Notes: generated from the sequence alone by a model not told the origin. DNA of 64,000 bases from SIG307 sp045596385 (GCA_045596385.1 JAZOCC010000034.1:45549-109548), one strand, 5' to 3'. Counted from the stretch's first letter, positions 50,605-63,281 are shown. Numbers and translations: made by a program.

Positions 50605-53600
50605 TCATTCCACTGCAAACGCCTCACCGTTCGTAAAGGCGTAAATCATCCGTTCCTTCACCGTTTTTCCTGTCATCTGGCAAAGGGCCTGTGCGTAATA
50701 ATCAAGCTGTGTCTTGTAACGCTTTGTCAGTACTTCTTTCACATTCTCCGGTACGGAATCTGTCTTGTAATCCACCAACACAAGCTCACCGTCCGCCTCA
50801 AAGCAGGCATCGATAATTCCCTGTACCATCACAAACTCCGACGGATCCGCTTCCTCTGTTTTATATACCTCGCTGTAAGGTAGTCCGATTACAAAAGGCT
50901 GTTCTTTTTTTAATGTCCCTTTACGGGCCGCTGCCTGCATCCGGCTCCCCAATTCACTTCGAAAAAACTGCAAAATCTTCCCCGGTACCACAAGCAAAGC
51001 TACATCCTTCCGAATACGCCCCTTTGCAATCAACTCCTCCAGCGCGGACAAAACGTCCTCTTCTGTGTTATATTCCTTGCAAAAATCCAGACATTCCATG
51101 ATACGGTGATACAAGGTTCCCCGCTCACTGCCGGACATACGCTCTTCCTGTACCTCCTGCATAAACCTCGGAATCGTCTTCTCCGGCAGTACTTCCGGGA
51201 ACAGTTCCTCCTGTTCCTCATCGGCATAAGCAGCCTTTTTTAGCTCCGATACGGACAACTTCGTTTTTCCTTTGCAAAGCAGATACGGATATCGATAGGC
51301 TTCTCTTGCCGCCAGCTCCTCCGCAAGGCCTTCGTCGTACACCGTATCCGTCCCGGCTGTCATCAGCCTGCGATAGCGTTCTTCCCGCTCGATACGTTCC
51401 GCTTCTTTTTTCAGAACCGTATCTTCCTCCTGCGTCTCCCTTTGTTCCCTCCGGACACCCATGATACTTCCCGTCTCCAGACATTTGCCGAGAGAAAGCT
51501 TCAAAAAGTCCAGATAGGTATTGGCACCAAGCAACTCCGAATAGCCGGCGATACCGTTTCCTGTGTTTTTTTCCGTAAGTTTTTCATAAAACGCTGCTTC
51601 CTCGTCCACCGTAGCGGACAATATCAGCTTCTCCTTCGCTCTGGTCAGTGCCACATATAGGATACGCAGTTCCTCCGAAAGCATTTCGTAATTCAGCTGT
51701 CCCGCGATAACTTTTTTAAACAACGTCGGCGCCTTTACCCGCAATACCTCGTCTCTGAAATCCATGCCGATTCCGAGCTCCGGATGAAGCACCAGCCCCG
51801 CATGGACATCCATACGATTAAACTTTTTGGAAAGCCCGGCCACAATCACCACCGGCGCCTCCAAACCCTTACTTTTATGAATACTCATCAGGCGCACCGC
51901 ATTCTCTCCCGATACGATCTGCGCCTCGCCGGTATCCGTATCATATTTTATCAAACGTTCGATATAGCGTACAAAATCAAAAATACCGGAATAACTGCTC
52001 TCCTCAAACTTTTTCGCCTTTTCCGTAAGCATGGCCAGGTTCTCAAAACGCCGCTCTCCTCCCAGTTTCACCCGTACAAAGGACGGATACGAAGTCAGTT
52101 CGTATAACCGCTCCAATACTTCCGGAACACCGGCATACGCAGAAAGCGCCTGCAGTTCCTTTCGTTGTGCGGTAAACCGAAGGAGCTTTCTTCTTGCCTC
52201 CACTACCGAAGCATCCTCCTTCTTCTCCTCCGTCATCTCTAAAAACAAACCAACCGCTTCATAAAAGGACTTACGATACTCCTTCTCTTCCGTTTTCGCT
52301 GCGATGCGGACCAATGCCAGCTCCTCCTCGGTCATCCCAACCATTTCGGAACGTAATACCGAAACCAGCGGAATATCCTGCAACGGATTGTCGATAATGC
52401 GGAGAGCATTTAACACCACCGCCACTTCCTGTGCCGAAAAATATCCGGTCTGCTTTTCCACCACCGCCGGGATTCCAAGCTCTGTAAACACCTCCGTAAA
52501 AGGCTCCGCATATCCACTGAGTGCGCGGAACAATACCGTAATGTCTTTATACTCCACCGGATGGAACTTCGGTCTCTTTTCGCCGTCTTCCCCGGTCTCC
52601 TCCCCGTCATAAATCGGCAGCTTACTGTCAATGAGGCTCTGAATCCGCGCACCTACCGTCACGGCTTCTTTTGCGATACGGTCAAGTCCCTCGTCCTCTT
52701 CTTCCTCGTCCTGAAGCTCCGTCAGCAAAAGTTCTGCCGTGTATGCTTCTCTCCGTTGCGTCTCCTCTTCCTCATCCCAAGGATAGGATGCCCCCAGATA
52801 CAGCTTTCCCGCATCATCGTACTCGATTCCTCCGAAACGCTTCTGCATCAAACCGGAGAATACATCGTTTACCGCATCCACCACTGCCCGCCGGCTTCGG
52901 AAATTCTTGCCGAGAACGATTTTGCAATAGGCTCCGTCCAACCTGTAATCCTCATATTCCTCGTACTTTTTCATAAAAAGCTCCGGCTTTGCCATACGGA
53001 ACTTATAAATACTCTGCTTTACGTCTCCCACCATAAAACGGTTCGGTCGGCCGTCTTCTTCTCCCGAAATACTCCACAGCAACAAATCCTGAATCTCGTT
53101 ACTGTCCTGACACTCGTCAATCATAAGCTCATCGTACCGGCCGCGAAGAAGTCTCGCCGTTTCCGTCGGGCGGAACCCCTCTTTTGTTTCTTCCACTAAA
53201 AGGCGCACTGTCAGATGCTCCAAATCGTTAAAATCCACCAATCCCCGTTCGGACTTTTTCTTTGCATAGCGGGCACCGTATTCGGCACATAAATCCACCA
53301 ACACCTGCAGAAGCGGTGCCATGGCCGCCATATCCTCCGTCATCTGCTCGGGTGTAGTGAAAAAATAGTCCTTTTTTAACTTCCCGAGAATATCCTTATA
53401 AGTCGCCCGAAGTACCTTTACCTGCTCCTTTTTCTCCTCTGTTGTTTCACACTTTTTCCTGGAAAGGGCCTGAAAGGACAGCTCCGAAAAAGCCTCCCAC
53501 AGTTCCCGGTACGTCTCCTTGGACAATAGATTCCCCAGAAGCTCTCCGTCTGATTCCAGTGCCTCCAGATACGTGTACGGGCCTTCCTTTTCTTCACAAA

Positions 53601-54324
53601 TAGCTACCGCCTGTTTCCGAAGGACTTCACAATCCGTAAGCATCGTTTTTACCCGTTCCTTTAAAAGCCGGATACAAGGCTCGTCCTCCGAAAATGTTAC
53701 CGCCTGTTTCTGCCGTTCCAGAAGTTCTTCCGCATTCTTTAACCAGCTTTCCGGAAAAGGGGCACTCTGGGCAAATTTATAAAGGTTCTCAATATGCTTT
53801 ACCAGACCGTCATCGGTTTTTCCGCTGCCGATGCACTCCGTCAGGCGAAGAAACACCTCTTCTCCTTCCTCATACCGGTCCTCCAACAGTTCCTCCATCA
53901 CATCCACCCTAAGAAGTGTCAGCTCCGCCTCCTCCGCAATCCGAAAGCCCGGATCCAAATCCAGTTCGTAGAAAAATTCCCGCAAAAGGCTTAAACAAAA
54001 GCCGTGAATGGTCATAATGGAAGCGTTGCGCAACAACAGCACCTGCTTTTGCAGATGTGTGTTTCCCGCATATTCCTCTGTGGCAAGACATTCGGCAAGC
54101 CGCTTTCCGATACGCTCCCGCATCTCCGCCGCCGCCGCATTGGTATAGGTCACCACCAGCAACCGGTTAATATCCTGTGGAGTGTCCTTATCCGTCAGTT
54201 TTTCGATAATCCGTTGTACCAGAACCGCCGTTTTACCGGAGCCTGCCGCCGCCGACACCAGCGTCGTACAGTTTCTTGCCTCAATGACCTGTCGTTGTTC
54301 CGGCGTAAATCGAAGCTTACTCAT
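50605..54324 (-). CDS. addA: ATP-dependent helicase/nuclease subunit AddA
   Basis: 1239 residues. UvrD-like helicase: Walker A TLVSAAAGSGKTAVLVQ, MTIHGFCLSLL, LMIDECQDSNEIQ, VGDVKQSIYKFR, LMSIHKSKGLEAPVV and a C-terminal RecB nuclease domain with GIIDACFEADGELVLVDYKTD. With AddB it processes double-strand breaks and feeds RecA. The start at 54324 overlaps addB by eight bases (translational coupling); upstream in-frame sequence is addB out of frame. Confidence 0.96.
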   Translation of the reverse strand: MSKLRFTPEQRQVIEARNCTTLVSAAAGSGKTAVLVQRIIEKLTDKDTPQDINRLLVVTYTNAAAAEMRERIGKRLAECLATEEYAGNTHLQKQVLLLRNASIMTIHGFCLSLLREFFYELDLDPGFRIAEEAELTLLRVDVMEELLEDRYEEGEEVFLRLTECIGSGKTDDGLVKHIENLYKFAQSAPFPESWLKNAEELLERQKQAVTFSEDEPCIRLLKERVKTMLTDCEVLRKQAVAICEEKEGPYTYLEALESDGELLGNLLSKETYRELWEAFSELSFQALSRKKCETTEEKKEQVKVLRATYKDILGKLKKDYFFTTPEQMTEDMAAMAPLLQVLVDLCAEYGARYAKKKSERGLVDFNDLEHLTVRLLVEETKEGFRPTETARLLRGRYDELMIDECQDSNEIQDLLLWSISGEEDGRPNRFMVGDVKQSIYKFRMAKPELFMKKYEEYEDYRLDGAYCKIVLGKNFRSRRAVVDAVNDVFSGLMQKRFGGIEYDDAGKLYLGASYPWDEEEETQRREAYTAELLLTELQDEEEEDEGLDRIAKEAVTVGARIQSLIDSKLPIYDGEETGEDGEKRPKFHPVEYKDITVLFRALSGYAEPFTEVFTELGIPAVVEKQTGYFSAQEVAVVLNALRIIDNPLQDIPLVSVLRSEMVGMTEEELALVRIAAKTEEKEYRKSFYEAVGLFLEMTEEKKEDASVVEARRKLLRFTAQRKELQALSAYAGVPEVLERLYELTSYPSFVRVKLGGERRFENLAMLTEKAKKFEESSYSGIFDFVRYIERLIKYDTDTGEAQIVSGENAVRLMSIHKSKGLEAPVVIVAGLSKKFNRMDVHAGLVLHPELGIGMDFRDEVLRVKAPTLFKKVIAGQLNYEMLSEELRILYVALTRAKEKLILSATVDEEAAFYEKLTEKNTGNGIAGYSELLGANTYLDFLKLSLGKCLETGSIMGVRREQRETQEEDTVLKKEAERIEREERYRRLMTAGTDTVYDEGLAEELAAREAYRYPYLLCKGKTKLSVSELKKAAYADEEQEELFPEVLPEKTIPRFMQEVQEERMSGSERGTLYHRIMECLDFCKEYNTEEDVLSALEELIAKGRIRKDVALLVVPGKILQFFRSELGSRMQAAARKGTLKKEQPFVIGLPYSEVYKTEEADPSEFVMVQGIIDACFEADGELVLVDYKTDSVPENVKEVLTKRYKTQLDYYAQALCQMTGKTVKERMIYAFTNGEAFAVE

Positions 54325-57300
54325 GACACTCCTTTCCGAACTCTTCCCAAAGCTCTTCTTTTGTCCGTTCCTTAAGCTCCCGGTAGGAAAACCCCGGAAG
54401 TCTGGCATCAAAGCCGCAAACCGTCTTATAATTACAATACTCGCACGGTGTGGATTTCTTATAGCGGTACGGATTGGTCTCGGTATCTCCGGCCAAAATC
54501 GCTTCCGCTTCCTGTTCCAATTTATGATATACAAACTCCGTCAGGGTCTCAAAACCTTCCTCGTGAATTCCCTTGGAGCTTGCCTTTAACTGACCCTCTT
54601 TATCTGTTTCCGCATAAATCAGCTTCGATGCTTCGGAAGGCCTAAGCCCACCGTTTTCTGCCTTTAAGGACACATCCAGAGCCGTTACGGAGGCAATCGA
54701 GTTGTTAAAAATACCGTCCGGACGGAATTCCTTCTTTACCGCATCCTCGGAATACTTTTCCCGTTCCAAAAACGGATCCGCCACATGAAAATAGAACATG
54801 CCTGCCGGCACCGGTGTGACACCGTCCTCTGCTGCCGTCTGCCTGAGAGCCGCCGCCAGATACACCTCCAGCTGCACCTGCAACCCATAATACAGTTCCG
54901 TCAAATCAAACTTCTTGCTGCCGGACTTATAATCCACCACCCGTAGATACCACTTATCATTACTGCAGCATACATCGTAACGGTCAATTTTCCCGTGAAG
55001 GGACATATATTTCGCGGTATGCTCAAACACCGCCTCGCAATGTCGCGGTTCGAATAAACTGCCCTTAATCTGCTCCTGTAGCATCTCTACCGTCTTTTTC
55101 AAGACTCTGGCCGCCTTGGTCACCAAATACCCGTTTCGTTTCGTCCCGTTAAACACGCCGTTTTCAAAGGAAGCCGACGCCTCGGACAGACTCTCTTCAC
55201 AAAGATTGTCCCGTTCCGTTTCCGTTAACGTATGCCAGGAAAGTTCCCGCTCCCGCACCTTCTTTGTAAACAACTCCAACGCCATATGATACAAATTACC
55301 CAGCTCCGGTGCCGCCACTCTGTATTCCGCACGTTCCTCCAGAGAAAGCCCGTACTGCAAAAAATGGGCAAAGGCACAAGCCGCATACTTCTCCAACCGG
55401 GTAACGCTGCCGTACAATACCGCACCGTATAGGCGTTTTGCGGTTCTCTCCTCCACAGAGCCGGTGGCATTTCCGAAAAAGGCCGTATACAAAAGACGCT
55501 TTGTCTCTTCCTCTTCCTCCTGCATATACCGACGGTATACTTCCCAAAAGGCCGAATCCTCCACCGTCCCCTCTGTCGCAAACCGTCGCAGACCATCCAG
55601 CAAATATGCCTTTCCCGTATCGTTTTGCAACAAAGAAACATAGGGGAATTCTTCCTCTTCCTTCACGGAAAAATCGGTAAACAGCTCCCCGATTCGCCCT
55701 ACAAAATAGGACGGTTGCAACGCGCCTCCGTCCGAGGACAACCGGCTGTAGGTCATAATCAGCCGTTTTCTCGGTTTTGTTAACATCGCATACAAATAAA
55801 ACTGCTCCGTATATACCGCTTCTTTTCTCGTGGGAGCCAGTTCCACATTCTTCTCTTTAAAAAACTCCCGTTCCGCTTCGGAAATCAGGCCTCCCGTACT
55901 TCCCTGTGCCGGCGTTACTCCCTCGTTTACACCCACCAAATAGAGCACATCCATATCCGTCAGACGGGTTCTGGTTATATCGCCGATCACCACACAATCC
56001 GTACCGGACGGCACAAAACCCACCTTGCACTCAAACAGCGCCGTCTCCATCAGCTCGATATATTCCCGGAGAGACATCTCTTCGGTATCCAAAAGCTCCA
56101 TAAAACGGTCCAGAATCTCCATTACATTGCGGTACACCTGCCGGTATTCCGCCTCCCGTACCGCATCCCCCGTTTCCGCAAATACGTTTTCCATTTCCCG
56201 CAGCTTTTCTTCCACCGCAAGTCCTTCCAGAAAACCGTACAAAGCCCGGGTGCGTTCTCCCGCCGTCTTCCCCTCTGTAAGCGCACTTCCGATTTCGGAA
56301 AGCTCTTTATATATCTGCTCACGCAGAATATTTAAGTACACCAAATCAACATTCTGCCTTGTACGATAGCGATACTTCCACTCATTTTTCCACATCCGTT
56401 CGCCCCGGATGCCGCAGGCCAGACAATAATTTTCCAGTATGGACACATCCTCCGGTGTATACTCCGTCAAACCGCTTTTCAGATACCGGAATACGGAATC
56501 GAAGGAAAACCCGTTTAACGCATTCTGCAACACCGCCCGGATTAAGGCAAAGCACGGATTATGGAACATCTTCCGCTTACTGTCCAAAAACACCGGAACT
56601 CCTGCTTTCTGACATTCTGCCTGCAACAGCTCTCCGTATCCGGCAATATCTCCGGTCACTACCGCAATCCTTCCGTAACGTAGCCTTTCCGTGCGTACTC
56701 TTCGTGCAATATCCGCCGCCACAAAGGCCGCCTCAGCCTTCCGGTTCATCTTCGCATAAAACAAAATACTGCCGTCGTTTTCCTTCTTTGCCGGCACCGG
56801 ATACCGGAACAGCCCTCTCTCCAACGCCTGAAGCGTTTCATTTTCCATAAAACGCGGCAAACTGCCGTCCGTCCCCAACACTTCCGTTTCTACCGGACAC
56901 CCCGCTTCCTCTGCCAGCCGTGTCACCACAGCCTTGGTCCGGAGCGTCAGGTAAAACAGCCCGTGCTCCGCCTCCGGTGCCCGTAACGCCGCCTCGTCAG
57001 CGGTCAGTGTCATGGTACAATGCCCCGCAAGCTGCATAAGCTTCGAAAGCAGCCCGTACTGGGACGGCGTAAAGCCGGTAAAACCGTCAAAAAATACATC
57101 ACAGTCCTTCATAAGAGCGGACTCTCCGATGACCTCCGCCAGCACATCCGAAACTGTCTCCGTAGCCAGATACTTGCCCTCGATGCTTTCGGAAAAGCCC
57201 CGGAAAACCAACGCAATGTCCGACAGCTTTTTATATAATACCGGCTCGTCCTTGGCAAGCAAACGCATCTGCTCCAAGGCCTCCGGCGTAATTCCGTATT

Positions 57301-57691
57301 GGTAAAACTCCGAAATGAGTGATTTCATTTCATCGATAAAGCCTGCTTTTTTTGCATTCGCCGCAAACACCCGCAGTTCTCCCGCAAGACGTCCCACCAC
57401 ACGCTTTATCAGTAAACTCTTTCCCACGTCACTTAACAATTCCCCCGGTACAATACCCAGTTCCTCAAACACACGATAAGAAAGGCGCAGAAAACTAAGC
57501 ACCTCAATGTTTGACATGCTTTTCGTTTCGCTGCGCGTAATCAAATCCTTCATGGTCTGCAGGGAAAACTGCTCCGGCACAATCACCAGTACCGTTCGTG
57601 TCGGGTGTTCCTTTGCCGTTTGTAACACCCGCTTATAAAGCTCCTCCGTCTTTCCCGCACCGGAGGCTCCCATCATAAATGTAAGTGACAT
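54317..57691 (-). CDS. addB: ATP-dependent nuclease subunit AddB
   Basis: 1124 residues. N-terminal Walker A MGASGAGKTEELYKR, an inactive helicase body, and a C-terminal nuclease domain (GKIDRYDVC..YLRVVDYKSGSKKFD) with cluster cysteines in CEYCNYKTVCGF and an earlier cysteine (AACAFAHFLQYG). It recognises the recombination hotspot and supplies one nuclease. Coupled to addA. Confidence 0.95.
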   Translation of the reverse strand: MSLTFMMGASGAGKTEELYKRVLQTAKEHPTRTVLVIVPEQFSLQTMKDLITRSETKSMSNIEVLSFLRLSYRVFEELGIVPGELLSDVGKSLLIKRVVGRLAGELRVFAANAKKAGFIDEMKSLISEFYQYGITPEALEQMRLLAKDEPVLYKKLSDIALVFRGFSESIEGKYLATETVSDVLAEVIGESALMKDCDVFFDGFTGFTPSQYGLLSKLMQLAGHCTMTLTADEAALRAPEAEHGLFYLTLRTKAVVTRLAEEAGCPVETEVLGTDGSLPRFMENETLQALERGLFRYPVPAKKENDGSILFYAKMNRKAEAAFVAADIARRVRTERLRYGRIAVVTGDIAGYGELLQAECQKAGVPVFLDSKRKMFHNPCFALIRAVLQNALNGFSFDSVFRYLKSGLTEYTPEDVSILENYCLACGIRGERMWKNEWKYRYRTRQNVDLVYLNILREQIYKELSEIGSALTEGKTAGERTRALYGFLEGLAVEEKLREMENVFAETGDAVREAEYRQVYRNVMEILDRFMELLDTEEMSLREYIELMETALFECKVGFVPSGTDCVVIGDITRTRLTDMDVLYLVGVNEGVTPAQGSTGGLISEAEREFFKEKNVELAPTRKEAVYTEQFYLYAMLTKPRKRLIMTYSRLSSDGGALQPSYFVGRIGELFTDFSVKEEEEFPYVSLLQNDTGKAYLLDGLRRFATEGTVEDSAFWEVYRRYMQEEEEETKRLLYTAFFGNATGSVEERTAKRLYGAVLYGSVTRLEKYAACAFAHFLQYGLSLEERAEYRVAAPELGNLYHMALELFTKKVRERELSWHTLTETERDNLCEESLSEASASFENGVFNGTKRNGYLVTKAARVLKKTVEMLQEQIKGSLFEPRHCEAVFEHTAKYMSLHGKIDRYDVCCSNDKWYLRVVDYKSGSKKFDLTELYYGLQVQLEVYLAAALRQTAAEDGVTPVPAGMFYFHVADPFLEREKYSEDAVKKEFRPDGIFNNSIASVTALDVSLKAENGGLRPSEASKLIYAETDKEGQLKASSKGIHEEGFETLTEFVYHKLEQEAEAILAGDTETNPYRYKKSTPCEYCNYKTVCGFDARLPGFSYRELKERTKEELWEEFGKECHE

Positions 57692-57763
57692 GCGAATAAA
57701 AACCCCTTTGTCTGAATATCTTGTAACAATAACATACCCTTTTGAAACCTATAGGAGGCTTCT

Positions 57764-58219
57764 ATGGCAAAAACACGAATCATCGTTTTAAAACTAAAAA
57801 AACTCCTCCGTACCGCCATCCCTGTTGCACTTGTTCTCGTACTCCTTGTGCTGTTGTTCGTTCTGTTCTTTTCTCCGAAAAAGAACGATACAAACAAGGC
57901 TGACGACGTCACCCCGACCGCGGCAACCTACCGTGCCGGTGTCTACAACTCCGTCATTGAACTGGGCGACTCCTTTCTCAATCTGGAAGTCGTCGTAGAT
58001 ACCGACCACATCAATTCTGTCCGTCTGGTCAACTTAGATGACGCCACTGCCGCCATGTATCCGCTCATGGAGCCGGCTGCTGCGGACCTCAGTGCCCAGT
58101 TATCCGCCGGTACCCAGATTTCCGACATCACCCTTTCCGAAAGCAGTAAGTATACACAGACGCTACTGTTGGAGGGTATCAAAAGCACGTTGGAGAAGGC
58201 ACTCGTTTCGGAAGAGTAA
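57764..58219 (+). CDS. Membrane-anchored hypothetical protein
   Basis: 151 residues. One membrane helix after a basic start (LRTAIPVALVLVLLVLLFVLFF), then an extracytoplasmic domain: AATYRAGVYNSVIELGDSFLNLEVVVDTDHINSVRLVNLD and TQTLLLEGIKSTLEKAL. The YRAGVY..VVVD layout is like FMN-binding-type repeats but the usual threonine is not evident. GGAGG precedes the ATG. Divergent from addB. Confidence 0.7.
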   Translation: MAKTRIIVLKLKKLLRTAIPVALVLVLLVLLFVLFFSPKKNDTNKADDVTPTAATYRAGVYNSVIELGDSFLNLEVVVDTDHINSVRLVNLDDATAAMYPLMEPAAADLSAQLSAGTQISDITLSESSKYTQTLLLEGIKSTLEKALVSEE

Positions 58220-58229
58220 GCTACATATT

Positions 58230-58359
58230 CGTGCAGGCGGTGCTATGCACCTGCCCTCAACTTCGTGACTTCGTCACTCAGTCGTGGGCGCGTTCGCATA
58301 CTCAGAGATTTTCGGAAGCACGCTTCCAAAATCTCTTCTATGCTCACTTTGCCTGCACG
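58230..58359 (-). repeat. Palindromic repeat of family B, free copy
   Basis: Ends are CGTGCAGGC (58230) and GCCTGCACG (58351). Inside are AGAGATTTT..GGAAG/CTTCC..AAAATCTCT and GTGAC/GTCAC hairpins. Read on the minus strand, GGCAAAGTGAGCAT..GCGAACGCGCCCACGAC..GAGTGACGAAGTCACGA closely matches 62372-62440 on the plus strand, where the hairpin loop and stem bases change together. Confidence 0.6.
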
Positions 58360-58384
58360 GACATTACTTGCACAGAAAAAACAA

Positions 58385-58415
58385 CAGCCGCGCAGAAAAC
58401 TGCGCGGCTGTTTCT
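58385..58415 (+). terminator. Strong terminator
   Basis: CAGCCGCGCAG/CTGCGCGGCTG with a four-base A loop and TTTCTC after it. It probably ends the transcript of the preceding membrane protein gene. Confidence 0.75.
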
Positions 58416-58432
58416 CATTCGTATTTTGCAAT

Positions 58433-58492
58433 ACTCTTTTGTATATCACCATGCTCTTTCGTACGCTTCCGTGCTCTTTTGTACTTCGTCGT
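58433..58492. repeat. Three degenerate 20-bp tandem repeats
   Basis: Units begin ACTCTTTTGTAT, GCTCTTTCGTAC and GCTCTTTTGTAC at 58433, 58453 and 58473, exactly 20 bp apart, with a further weaker unit. Function unknown. Confidence 0.5.
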
Positions 58493-58560
58493 AGTCTTCG
58501 CTTTGGCACTTCCTATTCATTTCTTTTGTAACTATCCCGGAATGCCGTTTCCTGTATTTT

Positions 58561-58762
58561 GACTCCTAGCCCAAGCTAGGTGGGTAACCGCACACAGGCT
58601 TTTGCAGTCCACTCATACGGAGGCATTGCAGCGACCTGTAAATATAGGAATCCCTTTTAAAGTAATGTAGGTTCAAAATAACAGGGAGTGTCGAACATCC
58701 TAGGATAGATAACCTCTTATGTAAGTTCAACTGAGGCGTACCGCCCTTTGTTCTTTTGTATG
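58561..58762 (-). ncRNA. ssrS: Probable 6S RNA
   Basis: About 200 nt with its own strong promoter and no frame. Near the 5' end ACTCATAC pairs with GTATGAGT near the 3' end; between lies a long imperfect rod with CAGTTGAACTTACAT, GATGTTCG and CAGGTCGCTGCAATGCCTCC, which fit the 6S class as I recall it in Clostridia. The 3' hairpin is CCTAGC/GCTAGG. 6S RNA binds sigma-A polymerase in slow growth. I rely on size, rod shape and recall. Confidence 0.6.
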
Positions 58763-58767
58763 AGTCC

Positions 58768-58796
58768 ATTATACCGCATTCCGGTCTAAATTACAA
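58768..58796 (-). promoter_or_regulatory. Promoter of the 6S-like RNA
   Basis: Minus strand TTGTAA (58791-58796), 17-nt spacer, TATAAT (58768-58773). Confidence 0.75.
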
Positions 58797-58947
58797 GTAA
58801 AAAGTATCGTTTTTTTGACCCTATATTTGGATTTTTTTGTGCGGATTGCCATTTTCGTTATTTTTTTATTTTCCCTCTTTTCTTTTTCGGTATTATGGTA
58901 TACAATAAAGGGAAAAAGGAATTTAGAACATATAGGAGGGCACATCC

Positions 58948-62172
<3,225 letters not shown>

Positions 62173-62182
62173 ATATAACACG

Positions 62183-62555
62183 AAAAAGGGACTGTCGCAG
62201 GGCAGTCCCTTTCTTACGATTTGCCCCCTTTACTACTACTGTTTCCTGTCATATCCCTCTTTTGCTGGCGCAACACTCCGTCAAACTTCCTTTAAGAGTG
62301 GCTAAGCCTTTCGGTAGCGTCCTCAAGCCTAAGCCACTCTAAAAGGTGATTTCGACTGCGTTAACATCCGCATTGGCAAAGTGAGCATGCGAGCACCTCT
62401 CGGTGCTCAGTCACGCGAACGCGCCCGCGACCGAGCGACTCTGTCGCGAGGCGCGCCCCTTCGGGAATGCAAAAACGGGATATGACAGGAAAACAGCTTT
62501 TTATAACATATGGCAAATCGTAAGTTTTACTGCATTCTGTGCGACAGTCCTTTTT
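62183..62555 (+). ncRNA. Large nested palindrome / structured RNA, copy 2
   Basis: Begins 11 nt after carB. Outer pairs: AAAAAGGGACTGTCGCA with TGCGACAGTCCTTTTT, TTACGATTTGCC with GGCAAATCGTAA, TTTCCTGTCATATCCC with GGGATATGACAGGAAA, then an inner AGAGTGGCT/AGCCACTCT stem. The core GCAACACTCCGTCAAACTTCC..GATTTCGACTGCG is the same as in copy 1 (8604-8855). A family B repeat (62372-62455) is inserted before the conserved CCCTTCGGG. No frame is convincing. Confidence 0.6.
62185..62213 (+). terminator. carB terminator within the palindrome
   Basis: AAAGGGACTG/CAGTCCCTTT with a seven-base loop then C and TT. The same left arm can pair with the far right arm of the palindrome instead. Confidence 0.6.
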
Positions 62556-62569
62556 CTCATTTCACATTC

Positions 62570-63040
62570 CTACCTATCTAATACTTTTATCATGAATAAA
62601 CACGGATTTTCTTCGTCCCATACACAAGTAAATACTTCTAACGGATAAAATCCTTCTTTCTTATAAAATGCTCTGGTGCCGTTATAAGGCTCATAATCCG
62701 CCGATTCGTCCAATGTCTTGACAGTCAGGAACTGATATCCTTGTTCCTTGCAATACACGACACATGCTTCTATCAACCGGTGTCCGATTCCTCTTCTTTG
62801 ATGTTCTCGTAAAACACCCAAATCATAAATCTCTGCCGTGTAGTGATTATGCATCTTGATTGCTACAAATCCTACTGCTTTTTCATCGTCATAGGCAACG
62901 ATAAACGGATATTCTCTATGGATCTCTGACTTTCTTTCAATATCCTCCGGTGGTGAAAACCATTCCGGTAGTGCATTCATAATTTCAAGTGTTACTTTTG
63001 TTTTTTCGTCTTTGTTTTCTACGTTTTCAATTCTTATCAT
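62570..63040 (-). CDS. GNAT family N-acetyltransferase
   Basis: 156 residues. PFIVAYDDEKAVGFVAIKMHNHYTAEIYDLGVLREHQRRGIGHRLIEACVVYCKEQGYQFLTVKTL and GTRAFYKKEGFYPLEVF are the GNAT motifs A and B. Target unknown. AAGGAGG precedes the ATG. Confidence 0.92.
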   Translation of the reverse strand: MIRIENVENKDEKTKVTLEIMNALPEWFSPPEDIERKSEIHREYPFIVAYDDEKAVGFVAIKMHNHYTAEIYDLGVLREHQRRGIGHRLIEACVVYCKEQGYQFLTVKTLDESADYEPYNGTRAFYKKEGFYPLEVFTCVWDEENPCLFMIKVLDR

Positions 63041-63066
63041 AAATCCTCCTTATTCCGACAAGGCAC

Positions 63067-63096
63067 AAAAAAAAAACAGAGTTTCCATTTACTCTG
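63067..63096 (-). terminator. Terminator of the small two-frame transcript
   Basis: Minus strand CAGAGT/ACTCTG stem followed by ten T. Confidence 0.7.
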
Positions 63097-63193
63097 TAGC
63101 CGAATCAACATTATTTACAGAGCAAAAATCATTCATGACATCAAAATAAAACTGCTTATGCAGCTTATTTTCTGATTCAATTCTGATTTTCAC
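63089..63193 (-). CDS. Putative 34-residue peptide
   Basis: GTG start; begins MKIRIESENKLHKQFYFD and ends in NNVDSATE. It is charged, and the stop lies inside the terminator stem. Its ribosome site ACGGAACGA is weak, so it may be only a remnant or a spurious frame. Confidence 0.3.
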   Translation of the reverse strand: MKIRIESENKLHKQFYFDVMNDFCSVNNVDSATE

Positions 63194-63248
63194 TCGTTCC
63201 GTCTATTTTCCTACCGGTACCCGGCAGTACGATAATCGGGCAAATCAC
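63177..63248 (-). CDS. Putative 23-residue peptide
   Basis: GTG start seven bases from AAAAGGAAG. It begins MICPIIVLPGTGRKIDG. It is the first frame after a good promoter. No family recognised. Confidence 0.35.
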   Translation of the reverse strand: MICPIIVLPGTGRKIDGTSENQN

Positions 63249-63281
63249 TTCCTTTTCTGTATTGTTGCCTTGTCTTTTGAT

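Noticed and set aside
58243..58509. 88-codon minus-strand frame
   Set aside because: Covers the family B repeat, a terminator and tandem repeats; composition is not protein-like.
62183..62555. Insertion sequence with terminal inverted repeats
   Set aside because: No transposase frame and no target duplication visible; nested pairing and shared core favour a structured element, though a non-autonomous mobile repeat stays possible.
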